Positions 52,436 to 62,098 of a stretch of 64,000 nt of DNA are shown here, piece by piece. The notes beneath the pieces were generated by a model that ran no database searches, was not told where the DNA came from, and saw only the letters and a list, made by a program, of their open reading frames with translations. Made by a program: the position numbers and the translations under genes. The stretch covers positions 124,001 through 188,000 of the forward strand of contig NZ_VCPC01000003.1 in the NCBI RefSeq assembly GCF_005938225.1. Reading direction: 5' to 3'. Numbering within the stretch: the stretch's first letter is position 1; the number at the start of each line of letters is the position of its first letter. This DNA is from Arenibacterium halophilum. Its GTDB lineage: Bacteria; Pseudomonadota; Alphaproteobacteria; Rhodobacterales; Rhodobacteraceae.

Positions 52436-54757
52436 ATGCCGAACCTTATCCTGTGTCGTATCCTTGCCCTGATGCTGGCCGCGTTCGCGATGATCTTGCT
52501 GCCTGTTGGAGGCGCCTTTGCGCAGCAGGCCGACGGAGAGCTGGCGCAAGCGATCCGCGATGCGATGGCAGGGGGAGCGCGGGTCATCATCCTGAACGGC
52601 GACGGCGCACTGGCCGGTGCCACCGGGGCCGAGGCAGCCAGCACCGAAACGCCGTCACCGATGAAAGACGCCTCGGCACTGATGCAGGCGCAGGCCGAGA
52701 TTTCGGGCTTCCGCGAAACTTTGCGCGAGCGGCTGACCGCACTGCCCAATTCGCTGAACGAGGTGGCCTTTATCCTGCGCGCCACCAGTCCAGACGGCCA
52801 GATTTCAACCTACGTTCATGCGCTGTTGTGGACGTTGGTTTTGCTGTTCATCGGACGTTTCGCTGCAGTTTACATCTACGGCCAGCGCCTGATGCGCGGC
52901 TTTGTGACCGGCAAGGTGCTGGACGCACCGCAGGGCTACCGCGAAAAGATGCCGTTCCTCGTGTTCCGCTTTGTCGTTGGCGTGGGCGGCACGCTGTTCG
53001 GCATGGCGGTGGCCTATACGCTTGGAGTGCTGATCTTTGGCGCCTCCGACGACATCTCGATCCAGTTCACCGTCACGGCGATTTTCACTGCGTGGTTCGT
53101 GGGGCGCACTGTGTCGGACGTGTGGCGAATGATCCTGTCACCCTTCCTCAGCCAGTACCGTATCCCGTGCTTTACCGACCGGGATGCCAAGCGGTTGTAC
53201 TACTGGGCGTCGCTGCTGGCAGGCTATTCGGTCGCCGCCTATATGTTCAGCACGTGGATCCACGATTTCGGGCTGAACTATAACGTCTACGCGCTGATCT
53301 ATGGTGCGCTGTCGCTGATCGGGACGCTGCTGAATATCGCGATGATCCTTGCCAACAAACGCGCGGTCAGCAACGCGATCCTGCATGGCAAGTCGCGGCA
53401 GGATTCGTCGTGGATTTCCCGCGCGGTGGCAGTGGCATGGGCGCCGGTGGTTATCGTTTACACCCTGTTCGGGTGGTTCGAACTGGTTTTCGATCTGGTG
53501 CTTGAACGGCCCGAGTCGCTGCCGCTGACGGTGGGGGCCTATGCCGTGTTCCTGTCGATCATCGTGGTCTACGGCGCGATCAACTATGTGATTGAACGCT
53601 ATTTCGACCGTCGCCTGTCGCGCGAGCGGATGAACAGCGATATGGCTGCGGCCGATGCAGCCGAAGATGCCGCCGAGGCGGGAAACGCACCGCCACCCGC
53701 GCCAAGCATCAACACCTTCGAACAGTTGGCCCGCAGGGTCGCAGGCATTCTGGCCTTCGTCGCCGGGGCCTATGCGCTGCTGCGGATATGGGATGCCGAC
53801 AATGCGGTGATGTCCGAAAGCTTGGTGGGGCGGATGCTGGACGTGATCGTGATCCTGTTCATCGGCTATATTGTCTACAACATCTTCCGCATCTGGATCG
53901 ACAGCAAGATCGCCGAGGAAACCGTGCCTGTGGAAGAGGTCGAGTTGGGCGACGAAGGCGGCGGCTCGAGCACAAGCCGGTTGGGCACGCTGCTGCCGCT
54001 GTTCCGGGGCGCGATTCTGGCCGTGGTGGTGGTGGCGATCGGGCTGATCGCCCTGCTCGAGGTCGGGATCAACGTCAGCCCGCTGTTCGCGGGGGCCGGG
54101 GTTGTCGGGCTGGCCGTGGGGTTTGGCGCGCAGACACTGGTGCGCGATATCTTCTCAGGCGCGTTCTTCCTGATCGACGATGCGTTCCGCAAAGGCGAAT
54201 ACATCGACATCGAAAGCGTGAAAGGCACGGTCGAGAAAATCTCGGTCCGGTCGTTCCAGCTGCGCCATCATCTGGGCGCGCTGCATACGATCCCCTTTGG
54301 CGAGATCAAGGTGCTGACGAATTACTCCCGCGATTGGGTGATGATGAAGCTGCCCCTGCGGGTGACATATGACACCGATGTCGAACACGTCCGCAAGATC
54401 GTGAAAAAGCTGGGCCAGCAGCTGCTTGACGATCCGGTGATCGGAGAGAGCTTCATCCAACCGCTGAAATCGCAGGGCGTCATCGAAATGCAGGACAGTG
54501 CGATGATCATCCGGGTCAAGTTCATGACGAAGCCGGGGGATCAATGGCTGGTGCGCAAGAAGGTCTACGAAGAGATCCGGGCGCTGTTCGAACGCGAGGG
54601 CATCCGATTTGCCCATCGCGAGGTGACGGTGCGGCTGGCCGACGGAAAGGTTGAAAACCTCTCAGAAGCAGAGCGCAAGGCCATAACCGGGGCAGCGCAG
54701 GCGGCTATCGACGACGATGCGATGGGGCCGGCGGATGCCTCGGGCGATGATCGATAG
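52436..54757 (+). CDS. Large mechanosensitive ion channel (MscS family)
   Basis: 773 residues. A signal peptide (AFAMILLPVGGAFAQ) leads to a periplasmic coiled region and about ten membrane helices. The MscS pore and beta domain (about 540-640) contain GAGVVGLAVGFGAQTLVRDIFSGAFFLIDDAFRKGEYIDI and SVRSFQLRHHLGALHTIPFG. It releases solutes on hypo-osmotic shock; such large members are often called MscK/YbdG-like or DUF-extended MscS. ATG 52436 follows CCGGAGACGCC. Stand-alone gene. Confidence 0.93.
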   Translation: MPNLILCRILALMLAAFAMILLPVGGAFAQQADGELAQAIRDAMAGGARVIILNGDGALAGATGAEAASTETPSPMKDASALMQAQAEISGFRETLRERLTALPNSLNEVAFILRATSPDGQISTYVHALLWTLVLLFIGRFAAVYIYGQRLMRGFVTGKVLDAPQGYREKMPFLVFRFVVGVGGTLFGMAVAYTLGVLIFGASDDISIQFTVTAIFTAWFVGRTVSDVWRMILSPFLSQYRIPCFTDRDAKRLYYWASLLAGYSVAAYMFSTWIHDFGLNYNVYALIYGALSLIGTLLNIAMILANKRAVSNAILHGKSRQDSSWISRAVAVAWAPVVIVYTLFGWFELVFDLVLERPESLPLTVGAYAVFLSIIVVYGAINYVIERYFDRRLSRERMNSDMAAADAAEDAAEAGNAPPPAPSINTFEQLARRVAGILAFVAGAYALLRIWDADNAVMSESLVGRMLDVIVILFIGYIVYNIFRIWIDSKIAEETVPVEEVELGDEGGGSSTSRLGTLLPLFRGAILAVVVVAIGLIALLEVGINVSPLFAGAGVVGLAVGFGAQTLVRDIFSGAFFLIDDAFRKGEYIDIESVKGTVEKISVRSFQLRHHLGALHTIPFGEIKVLTNYSRDWVMMKLPLRVTYDTDVEHVRKIVKKLGQQLLDDPVIGESFIQPLKSQGVIEMQDSAMIIRVKFMTKPGDQWLVRKKVYEEIRALFEREGIRFAHREVTVRLADGKVENLSEAERKAITGAAQAAIDDDAMGPADASGDDR

Positions 54758-54761
54758 CGGA

Positions 54762-55130
54762 TCAGGCCTGCGGTCGGACGATCACGCGGTGGCTGTCGGC
54801 CTGGACGCTGGGCTTGCCTAGTCGTGCCATCAGCGAGGCAAAGCTGTGCCCGATCGACGCACAGGTGCAAAGCGACATCCCAGTGTTGTCGTTGACAAGC
54901 ACAAGGCGCGTGTCTTCGAACTGCAACCCGAACCCGCGCTTGGCCAGCGCGATCACAAGATCGGCCCAGGATTTGGCGCGGGTGAAGCTGCCGGATAGGT
55001 GGCAGGCCAGCGAGGCCGCACTTTCGCAATCCAGCGCGGTTTCGGTGGTGCCACGGATGCGCTCGCTCCAGACGGTCGGCATCGGGGCGTCGGCTGGGGG
55101 AGGAACGATTTGGAACTTGGTATCGGTCAT
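54762..55130 (-). CDS. Unknown small protein
   Basis: 122 residues, no signal peptide or membrane helix. The C-terminal half shows KSWADLVIALAKRGFGLQFE, LVLVNDNTGMSLCTCASIGH and RLGKPSVQADSHRVIVRP; three cysteines are in the middle (CESAASLAC, SLCTCAS). I do not recognise the family, though the pattern weakly recalls linker regions of relaxase-type proteins. ATG 55130 is the best start; the gene ends 4 bases from the channel gene, tail to tail. Reality is supported by length and gap fit only. Confidence 0.55.
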   Translation of the reverse strand: MTDTKFQIVPPPADAPMPTVWSERIRGTTETALDCESAASLACHLSGSFTRAKSWADLVIALAKRGFGLQFEDTRLVLVNDNTGMSLCTCASIGHSFASLMARLGKPSVQADSHRVIVRPQA

Positions 55131-55505
55131 GTCGTGTCTCACTCGTAAACTCCTTCTCTCCGTCCAACCTTGCCAGCGCATTCGGGTGCCGGCAGGGTCG
55201 GCCTTGGGTCATTCTGCGGCATCTTGGCGCGCCGGTCTGTGACCCGTATCACCAACTATGACGTGGTTAAAAAGGTTTCGCATAGCCTGAAAAATGCGTC
55301 AGAAATGCGTTTTTACTGCTGATTTGGGGTCAATCTGCACCAGCGTTAACTTATTGTTGGCCAAGAGTTGACAGAGGCGGAATCGGGCGGATTGGCGGCA
55401 CTGCGGTGCCGGGGCTATGGCGCGGGGGCGCGGAGGGCGCAAGCGGGGCCGCGGCACGACCCCGCTTGCGCCCTCCGCGCAGGCGTTGCGCTGCACCGTC
55501 GGTGC
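55131..55505. other. Intergenic region with two hairpins
   Basis: 375 bases without a gene. The left half is relatively AT-rich and should hold the promoter of the unknown small protein. AAAAATGCGT (55290-55299) and ATGCGTTTTT (55305-55314) can pair as a 10-base RNA stem with two G-U pairs and a T run, a possible rightward terminator. The right part holds the 21-base inverted repeat described separately. Confidence 0.5.
55428..55480. terminator. 21-base perfect GC-rich inverted repeat
   Basis: Arms 55428-55448 and 55460-55480 pair perfectly (GCGCGGAGGGCGCAAGCGGG begins the left arm) around an 11-base spacer. It lies 25 bases after the end of the minus-strand ABC transporter operon. There is no T run. 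It most likely ends or protects that transcript. Confidence 0.7.
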
Positions 55506-56657
55506 CTAGTCCTGATAGGGGTCAAGGCTGTCGCGCAACCCGTCACCAAGGAAATTGAAGGCCAAGACCACCACGATGATTGGCAGCATCGGAATGGCCG
55601 TCCACCAATACAGCTCGACGTTCACGAGGTTCTGCGCGTCGTTCAGCATCACGCCCCAGCTGACCGCAGGCGCGCGCAGGCCAAGCCCCAGGTAGGACAG
55701 CGCGGTTTCGCCCAGGATCATTGCCGGGATCGACAGCGTGGCCGAGGCGATCAGGTGCGACATGAAATTCGGCAGCAGATGGCGCCGGATCACACGGGCA
55801 GGGCGGGCGCCCATCATTTCCGCCGCGCGTACGAATTCCTCTTCGCGCAGGGCCAGGAATTTCGACCGCACGGACCGCGCCAGCCCTGGCCAGTCCAGGA
55901 TGCCCAGGATCACCGAGATGATGAAGAACACCGCCACCGGCCCCCAATTCGACGGCACCGCCGCCGAGAGCGCCAGCCACAACGGCAGTTCGGGCAGGCT
56001 CCGCAGGATCTCGATCACCCGGTTGATGGTCCAGTCGATGCCGCCGCCGAAGTACCCCGCCAGCGCGCCAAAGAAGATGCCCAGCACGAAGGACACGGTG
56101 ATGCCGATCAGCCCTACGGTCAGCGAAAGTTGCGCGCCATAAAGGATACGGCTGTAGATGTCGCGGCCCAGCCGGTCGGCGCCCCAGAGGAAAACGGGCG
56201 CATCTTCTGGCGCGCAGAACAGGTGCCGGTTCGCCGGGATCAGCCCGGCGAGGTGATAGCTGTCGCCCTTGCAGAAGAACCGCAGTTTTTGCGGATTGCT
56301 CATGTCGGGCGTGAATTCCCACTGGAAGGTTTCAAGGTTCGCGACCGAGGTGGTCGGGTAGACATGCGGGCCAATAAATTTGCCGTCGTGAAACAGGCTG
56401 ATGCCTTGTGGTGGCGCATAGAGGTGCTCGGAGTGGCGGTGGTTCGGGCCGTAGGGCGCAAGGAACCCGGCAATCGGCAGCGCGAGGTAGCACATCAACA
56501 GGAAGGCGCCCGAGATCAACGCCAGCCGGTGACGGCGAAACTTGCGCCAGATCAGCAACCAGTTCGGCGCGTCCAGATCGCGCCGTTCGGGCGCGGTGGC
56601 CGAAGCCTGCGGATCGAACGGCGCGTCGTCGATGTAATGTTCGCCCCGTGTCGTCAT
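55506..56657 (-). CDS. Peptide-type ABC transporter permease (OppC/YejE-like)
   Basis: 383 residues. Six membrane helices; the first (LALISGAFLLMCYLALPIAGFL, about 45-66) is followed by a large periplasmic insertion (about 70-160), as in YejE. The permease loop that contacts the ATPase is EEEFVRAAEMMGARPARVIRRHLLPN. It forms the channel with the partner permease for a peptide or related solute. The start overlaps the stop of the other permease by 4 bases. It is the last gene of the operon, before a strong hairpin. Confidence 0.92.
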   Translation of the reverse strand: MTTRGEHYIDDAPFDPQASATAPERRDLDAPNWLLIWRKFRRHRLALISGAFLLMCYLALPIAGFLAPYGPNHRHSEHLYAPPQGISLFHDGKFIGPHVYPTTSVANLETFQWEFTPDMSNPQKLRFFCKGDSYHLAGLIPANRHLFCAPEDAPVFLWGADRLGRDIYSRILYGAQLSLTVGLIGITVSFVLGIFFGALAGYFGGGIDWTINRVIEILRSLPELPLWLALSAAVPSNWGPVAVFFIISVILGILDWPGLARSVRSKFLALREEEFVRAAEMMGARPARVIRRHLLPNFMSHLIASATLSIPAMILGETALSYLGLGLRAPAVSWGVMLNDAQNLVNVELYWWTAIPMLPIIVVVLAFNFLGDGLRDSLDPYQD

Positions 56658-57682
56658 CCGCCGCGCCCCTTGTAGCGGATGCGCGGGTCAAGCAGCACCA
56701 GCAGCACGTCCGAGATCATCGTGCCCAGCAGCGTCAGCAGCGCCACGAACATCAGCACGAAGCCCGCGAGGAACTGGTCTTGCGTCTTCAGCGCGGTCAG
56801 CAGGGTTGGCCCGATGGTCTGAAGCCCCAGCACCACCGACACCAGCACCGAGCCCGAGATCATCGCAGGCAGCAGGTTGCCGATGTCGGCGACAAAGGGG
56901 TTGAAGGCCATGCGCAGCGGGTATTTCGTCAGCATCCGCGGCGGGCTCATCCCCTTGGCGATGGCGGTTTCCACATAGGGTTTGCCCAGCTCGTCCAGCA
57001 GGTTGGCGCGCAGGCGCTGCATCATCGCCGCCGCGCCGGAGGTGCCGATCACGAAGGTCGGCACGATCAGGTGCAGAAGGATGGATTTCACCTTGGCCCA
57101 TGTCATCGGCTCGCCCTCGAAGGCCGGGTCCATCAGCCCGCCGATCGGCAGATCGAACCAGCGGTGGCCATAGTAGAACAGGATCAGCGCCAGCAGGAAG
57201 TTCGGCGTGGCAAGGCCAAGGTAACCCACAAAGGCCGAGGTATAATCGACCCAGGTCCGGCTGCGCGCCGCCGCCAGCACGCCCAGCGGCAGCGCCACGG
57301 CATAGACAAACAGCACGGCGGCCAGATTCACCAGAACCGTCAACCAGAGCGTATCGCCGACAATCTCGGCCACGGGCCGGTCGAATTCGAACGACCAGCC
57401 GAAATTGCCCTGGATCAGCCCGTAAAAGCCCTGTGGCCCCGGCCAGAAGCCGACCCAGATCAGGTATTGTTCCCAGATCGGCCGGTCGAGCGCATATTCC
57501 TGCCGGAGAAACTCGGCCTTGGCGACACCGGCAGATTGGCCAGTCGCGCGCAGCTCGGCGATCTGGTTCGACAGGTAGTCGCCGGGCGGCAGGTTGATGA
57601 TGAAGAACACCAGCGCCGAAACGACGAGCAGCGTCAGCAGCATCGTCCCGAACCGGTAGATCGCGTACTTCAGAATCTCCAT
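56654..57682 (-). CDS. Peptide-type ABC transporter permease (OppB/YejB-like)
   Basis: 342 residues, six membrane helices. It starts MEILKYAIYRFGTMLLTLLVVSALVFFIINLPPGDYL and carries the ATPase-contact loop LLDELGKPYVETAIAKGMSPPRMLTKYPLRMA. ATG 57682 overlaps the stop of the binding-protein gene (TGATG), so translation is coupled. An earlier in-frame start would run into that gene and is not needed. Confidence 0.93.
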   Translation of the reverse strand: MEILKYAIYRFGTMLLTLLVVSALVFFIINLPPGDYLSNQIAELRATGQSAGVAKAEFLRQEYALDRPIWEQYLIWVGFWPGPQGFYGLIQGNFGWSFEFDRPVAEIVGDTLWLTVLVNLAAVLFVYAVALPLGVLAAARSRTWVDYTSAFVGYLGLATPNFLLALILFYYGHRWFDLPIGGLMDPAFEGEPMTWAKVKSILLHLIVPTFVIGTSGAAAMMQRLRANLLDELGKPYVETAIAKGMSPPRMLTKYPLRMAFNPFVADIGNLLPAMISGSVLVSVVLGLQTIGPTLLTALKTQDQFLAGFVLMFVALLTLLGTMISDVLLVLLDPRIRYKGRGG

Positions 57683-59628
57683 CAGTGCGAGACTCCGGGC
57701 TCGCCCAGGTAGAATTCGTCGATCCGGTGGATGCCGAAATGCGCGCCCGGATCCCAGGCCCATATCGCCTCGGTCGGGGCGTTCTGCACGCGGTCCGACA
57801 CAACGACGGGCTGCGGCGCACCGGCCAGAATGCCAATGCCAAAGACGTTTTCGGCGTGGATCGCCAGCATCTGCCGCCAAACGTTGGCGCGGGTGGCATC
57901 ATCGGAGGCGACTTCCCAGTCGTGCGCCAGATTCATCAGCGCCAGTGCCGGTTCCATGTCGGGGGCTTCGCCGGCCTCTCCTCCGGTCTGGTGGAACTGG
58001 CCCCATTTCGGCCAGGCAAAGAATTCCTGATATCGCGGCGCGAGGTAATCGGGCGATGTATAGGCCTGCGGTATGCCATTGTCCCAGCCATACCAGACCG
58101 AGGCCATGCTGGTGCCCGCGTAGACGCGGTTGCGCAGGATGTCGCGGTCCAGCGGGCGCATCACCAGCTTGACGCCCACCTCGGCCCAGGTGTCGGTGAC
58201 GATCTGCAGCGCGTTTTCAACCTCTTGCCGCTCGCCCGCCGTTTCCACGACAATCTCCATCGGGCGGCCGTCGGGCAGGTGGCGGATGCCGTTACGCCCG
58301 CGCGGCAGCCCGGCCTGATCCAGCAGCGCATTGGCCTGTTCCGGGTCAAAGCTCGCCCAGGCGTCGCGGTTGGCGACATCGAAAAACGGGCTTTGCGGCA
58401 GCACCGTCATCGCGCCGGGGCTGGCGAGGTTGAAATATAGCGCCCGGTTGATCGTCTTGCGGTCAATCGCCAGCGACAGCGCGCGGCGCACGCGCACGTC
58501 GCGAAGAACCTCGCGCCAGACGGGATCGGCATAGTTCAGGTTCGGATAGATCGCGATCTGGCTGGCGGTGCCATTGGCCCACAGCAAAGTGCGATAGCCG
58601 CTGCCATCGGTTTCGCCCTTGCGCAGGATCGGGATGTCGCGGAAATCCAGCCCACGCGCCTGAAGGTCTGCCTGTCCGGCATTCGAGCGCGCCGCCACCA
58701 GCCCGCCGCCAACGACCTCCATCTCGACCGCATCGATATAGGGAAGCTGCACGCCGTTCGGATCGACACGGTGATAGAACGGGTTGCGGGTAAAGCGGTG
58801 GCGCATCTTCTTGCCATCCGTCGCGTTGATCCACGGCTGCAGCGTTGGCAGGTCGGGATTGTCGAAGTTGTACATATTGTCCATCTTGTTGTGCAGCGCC
58901 GCCCAGCCCTTGACGCGGGCTGCGATCACCGCCGCCGTCAGGGTCTCGGTTTCGGCGTAGGCCAGATGGAACGGTTTCAGGTAGTGCGCGGGGCGGTAGA
59001 TGAATGGCGGGCGCGCCATCGCCAGCGTGGGCAGGAAGTTCGGGTTCGGGACCGGCCAGTCGAACACCACGGTCGTTGCGTCCGGGAAGGTGACTGTGGG
59101 GTAGTGTCCCTCGACCCGCAGGAAATCCGGCGGGCCCGAGGGGCTGAGCTCTGCGTTGTTGGCAACATCGTTCCACCAATAGGCGAAATCGGCCGAGGTG
59201 AAAGGCGCGCCGTCGCTCCAGCGGTGGCCGGGGCGCAGGTGCAGGGTAAAGGTACGGTTGTCATTGACATCGACGCTGTGCAGCAGATCGGGCGCAAGAC
59301 GGTAGTCGCTGTCATAGCCCACCAGCCGGGCATAGCCGTAGACCACCATCATGCGGATGTCCTTGTCGCGCGAGATCATCGTGCGTAGCGTGCCGCCGGG
59401 CTGGCCGGATGTGCGGCCCCGTGCGGCAAGGTCGACAACCAAGGGCACTGTCGGGATCCGCTCGGCCACGGGGGGAAGGATGCCTGCTTTCACCGCATCC
59501 GCGAACATCGGGGTTTCCTGGGGGGAGACAGCCTGCGCGCGGCAGGGCGCAGCGGGCAGCAGGGCGGCCAGCGCCCAGGCGGCGGCCAGCCCAAGGGCCG
59601 GCAGGGTCAGCGCCGCGCGTCTAGACAT
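57682..59628 (-). CDS. ABC transporter substrate-binding protein, family 5
   Basis: 648 residues. The signal peptide is twin-arginine-free but strongly hydrophobic (LTLPALGLAAAWALAALLP, cut near CRAQA). The mature protein has the SBP_bac_5 pattern: TLHLRPGHRWSDGAPFTSADFAYWWND and RRALSLAIDRKTINRALY. Its length and the ADRxxLP-type C-terminal half recall YejA. It binds the solute in the periplasm. It overlaps the ATPase gene by 8 bases. Confidence 0.92.
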   Translation of the reverse strand: MSRRAALTLPALGLAAAWALAALLPAAPCRAQAVSPQETPMFADAVKAGILPPVAERIPTVPLVVDLAARGRTSGQPGGTLRTMISRDKDIRMMVVYGYARLVGYDSDYRLAPDLLHSVDVNDNRTFTLHLRPGHRWSDGAPFTSADFAYWWNDVANNAELSPSGPPDFLRVEGHYPTVTFPDATTVVFDWPVPNPNFLPTLAMARPPFIYRPAHYLKPFHLAYAETETLTAAVIAARVKGWAALHNKMDNMYNFDNPDLPTLQPWINATDGKKMRHRFTRNPFYHRVDPNGVQLPYIDAVEMEVVGGGLVAARSNAGQADLQARGLDFRDIPILRKGETDGSGYRTLLWANGTASQIAIYPNLNYADPVWREVLRDVRVRRALSLAIDRKTINRALYFNLASPGAMTVLPQSPFFDVANRDAWASFDPEQANALLDQAGLPRGRNGIRHLPDGRPMEIVVETAGERQEVENALQIVTDTWAEVGVKLVMRPLDRDILRNRVYAGTSMASVWYGWDNGIPQAYTSPDYLAPRYQEFFAWPKWGQFHQTGGEAGEAPDMEPALALMNLAHDWEVASDDATRANVWRQMLAIHAENVFGIGILAGAPQPVVVSDRVQNAPTEAIWAWDPGAHFGIHRIDEFYLGEPGVSH

Positions 59629-61405
59629 GCGCGCGCACCAGATGTCCGTCGCCTACCTGCGTCAGCGCGGGCGCGCCTGCGGCGTCAAACCGGAATTCCT
59701 CGGGCCAGGCCTGTGGCGAACCGGCCCCCTGCGCCACCACGCTAAGGTCGATGGGGCGCGAGATGTCGGGCGTCGGCTGGGCCGCGATCAGCGCGCGGGT
59801 ATAGGGGTGGCGAGGCGCGTGGAATAACGTGTCGGGCGTGGCTTGTTCTACCACCAGCCCCTGACGCATCACCGCCACTTCGTCGGCGATCCGCGCCACC
59901 ACCGCCAGATCATGCGAGATGAACAGGTAGGAGAGGGTCATCCGGTCGCGGATGTCTTCCAGCAGCGTCAGGATCTGGTCCTGCACCGAGACATCCAGCG
60001 CCGAGGTGGGTTCGTCACAGACCAGCAGCGACGGATCCAGCATCAGAGCGCGCGCAACCGACAGCCGCTGGCGCTGGCCGCCGGAAAAGGCGTGCGGATA
60101 GCGGTACATCATATCCCGGCCCAGCCCGACCTGCGCGAGCATCTCGGCCGCCTTGTCACGGCGTTCCGCCGGGGTGCCGATGCCGTGAATGTCCAGCGGT
60201 TCGCACAGTGCGTCGATGATTCGCATCCGGGGCGAGAGCGAGGAATAGGGATCCTGAAACACCATCTGCGCCTGCCGCCGGAACGCTACGCGCGCGGGCC
60301 CATCCAACAGATGCACCGGCAGCGGGGCGGCGCCGCCGGGCCCGTGAAACAGAACTTCTCCGCCTTCGTCAGGCACTTCGGCGCCCAGCGCGATCCGCGC
60401 CGCCGTCGTCTTGCCCGATCCGCTTTCGCCGACAATCGCCAGCGTCTTGCCGCGCTGCACGCTCAGGTCGATGCCGCGACAGGCCTGTACGATTGTCCGG
60501 GGCGCCCAGCCGTTGCGCCCGCGCACGGCATAGGTTTTCGAGACCGATTTCAACTCTAGGATCGGGTCGGTGTTTGCCGGGGGCAGGGCGGCCTGCGTCT
60601 GCGCCGGAATGGCAGGCGCAGCATTGAACAGCTGGCGCGTATAGGCATGGCCCGGTGTGCCCAGCACGTCGCGGGCCGGGCCGCTTTCCATCACGCGGCC
60701 CTTGTGCATCACCACCACACGTTCCGCCATATTGGCCACAACTCCCAGGTCGTGGGTCACGATGATCATCGCCATGCCGGTTTCGCGCTGCAAGTCCTTC
60801 ATCAGCCCCAGCACCTGCGCCTGCGTGGTCACGTCCAGCGCGGTGGTCGGTTCGTCAGCGATCAGCAGTGCCGGGCGCGTGACCATCGCCATCGCGATCA
60901 TCGCGCGCTGCCGCATTCCTCCCGACAGTTCGAACGGATAGGCCTGATAGGCGCGATCGGGATCGGGAAAGCCGACGCGGGCAAAGGTTTCCAGCACGCG
61001 GACTTGTGCCACACGACGCGGCGTGCGCTGGCCGTCGCTTCGGTGAAGACACAGAGCCTCGGACACCTGATTGCCGATCCGGTGCAACGGCGAGAGCGAG
61101 CGCATGGGCTCCTGAAAGATCATCGACACCAGATTACCGCGCACCCGGCGCATGGCGCGTTCGCCAAGCGCGGTCAGGTCGATCTGTCTGTCGGGCAGGT
61201 TCAGCGCGATCTGCCCCGACAGGAACCGCGCGCTGCGGGGCAGGATGCGCAGGATCGTCCGGCAGGTCACCGTCTTGCCCGAGCCGGATTCGCCCACCAA
61301 GGCCAGCGTTTCGCCCGGATTCACGGCAAAAGACACACCGCGCACCGCCGGCGGGTTGGCGCCAAAGCCGATCGACAGGTCGTTCACTGTCAGCAGGGGT
61401 GTCAT
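59621..61405 (-). CDS. ABC transporter ATP-binding protein with two ATPase domains (YejF-like)
   Basis: 594 residues with two nucleotide-binding domains. The first (about 5-260) has LVGESGSGKTVTCRTI, LSGGMRQRAMIAMAMVTRP and LLIADEPTTALD; the second (about 285-550) has IVGESGSGKTTAARIALG, FSGGQRQRLSVARALMLDP and LLVCDEPTSALD. Both Walker and signature motifs are intact, so one polypeptide drives the importer. It is the first gene of the four-gene operon; the order ATPase, binding protein, permease, permease differs from yejABEF. ATG 61405 is chosen as the family start; ATG 61435 is an alternative. Confidence 0.93.
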   Translation of the reverse strand: MTPLLTVNDLSIGFGANPPAVRGVSFAVNPGETLALVGESGSGKTVTCRTILRILPRSARFLSGQIALNLPDRQIDLTALGERAMRRVRGNLVSMIFQEPMRSLSPLHRIGNQVSEALCLHRSDGQRTPRRVAQVRVLETFARVGFPDPDRAYQAYPFELSGGMRQRAMIAMAMVTRPALLIADEPTTALDVTTQAQVLGLMKDLQRETGMAMIIVTHDLGVVANMAERVVVMHKGRVMESGPARDVLGTPGHAYTRQLFNAAPAIPAQTQAALPPANTDPILELKSVSKTYAVRGRNGWAPRTIVQACRGIDLSVQRGKTLAIVGESGSGKTTAARIALGAEVPDEGGEVLFHGPGGAAPLPVHLLDGPARVAFRRQAQMVFQDPYSSLSPRMRIIDALCEPLDIHGIGTPAERRDKAAEMLAQVGLGRDMMYRYPHAFSGGQRQRLSVARALMLDPSLLVCDEPTSALDVSVQDQILTLLEDIRDRMTLSYLFISHDLAVVARIADEVAVMRQGLVVEQATPDTLFHAPRHPYTRALIAAQPTPDISRPIDLSVVAQGAGSPQAWPEEFRFDAAGAPALTQVGDGHLVRAHV

Positions 61406-61600
61406 TCGTGCCGTTCCGTCCCTTTGCGCCGCCATGGGGCCGCCGCGCGGCCACCTTCGCTTGCGGCCCTGTTGGTAGTCAAACACCAAATGCGGCTTTC
61501 GGCGCGGATTGCGGGCCAGCCCCTACACATTCGCGCCCCGGGCTGCCATGTAAGGCACAATGGCCCGCAGGCAGCGCCGCCCCACCCAGAAGGAGCCCCG

Positions 61601-62095
61601 ATGACCCGACTCGACATGTTCATTGACCGGATGGTGTCACAGCGCGCCTGTCTGGATTTCGCCATCGCGGAAACTGCGCTGATGGGCGGGCCGGTGTTTG
61701 AACTGGGCCTTGGCAACGGGCGAACGTATGACCACCTTCGCGACCGCGTTACGGGCCGCCCGATCTATGTGTTCGAACGCGCCGTGGCCTCGAACCCGGC
61801 TTCGACCCCGCCCGAGGACATGACGATTTTGGGCGATGTGCGCGAAACCCTGCCCCAAGCGGTGGGGCGCTTTGGCGATACGGCTTCGCTGATCCACGCC
61901 GATCTTGGCGGGCATAACCTTGCCAAGAACGATGAATTCGCGCGGCTTGTGTCGCCGCTGATCGCCCCGCTTCTTGCGCCCGGCGGGTTGATGGTGTCAT
62001 CGGACCGGATGTATTTCGACGCACTGGAACAGGTCCCCCTGCCCACCGGCGCGGTCGAGGGGCGCTGCTTCATCTACCGCCGCCCGACCGCCTGA
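61601..62095 (+). CDS. Class I SAM-dependent methyltransferase (paralogue of 45627-46103)
   Basis: 164 residues. Motif I is VFELGLGNGRTYDHLRDRV, followed by GRPIYVFERAVASNPASTPPED; the end is GGLMVSSDRMYF and EGRCFIYRRP. It shares length, start (MTRLDMFIDRM) and motifs with the methyltransferase in the glycan operon. AAGGAG precedes ATG 61601 by 5 bases. It stands alone between the ABC operon (divergent) and the glutathione transferase gene (convergent). The acceptor is unknown. Confidence 0.87.
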   Translation: MTRLDMFIDRMVSQRACLDFAIAETALMGGPVFELGLGNGRTYDHLRDRVTGRPIYVFERAVASNPASTPPEDMTILGDVRETLPQAVGRFGDTASLIHADLGGHNLAKNDEFARLVSPLIAPLLAPGGLMVSSDRMYFDALEQVPLPTGAVEGRCFIYRRPTA

Positions 62096-62098
62096 GCG

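Noticed and set aside
52135-52785. N-terminal extension of the first glycosyltransferase on the minus strand
   Set aside because: It overlaps the divergent channel gene and has no conserved content.
54762-55130. Relaxase-like reading of the small unknown protein
   Set aside because: Similarity is only a loose pattern and there is no mobilisation gene nearby, so it is left as unknown.
60647-61600. Upstream extension of the 61601 methyltransferase frame
   Set aside because: It runs antisense through the ABC ATPase; AAGGAG before ATG 61601 and the paralogue's N-terminus fix the real start.
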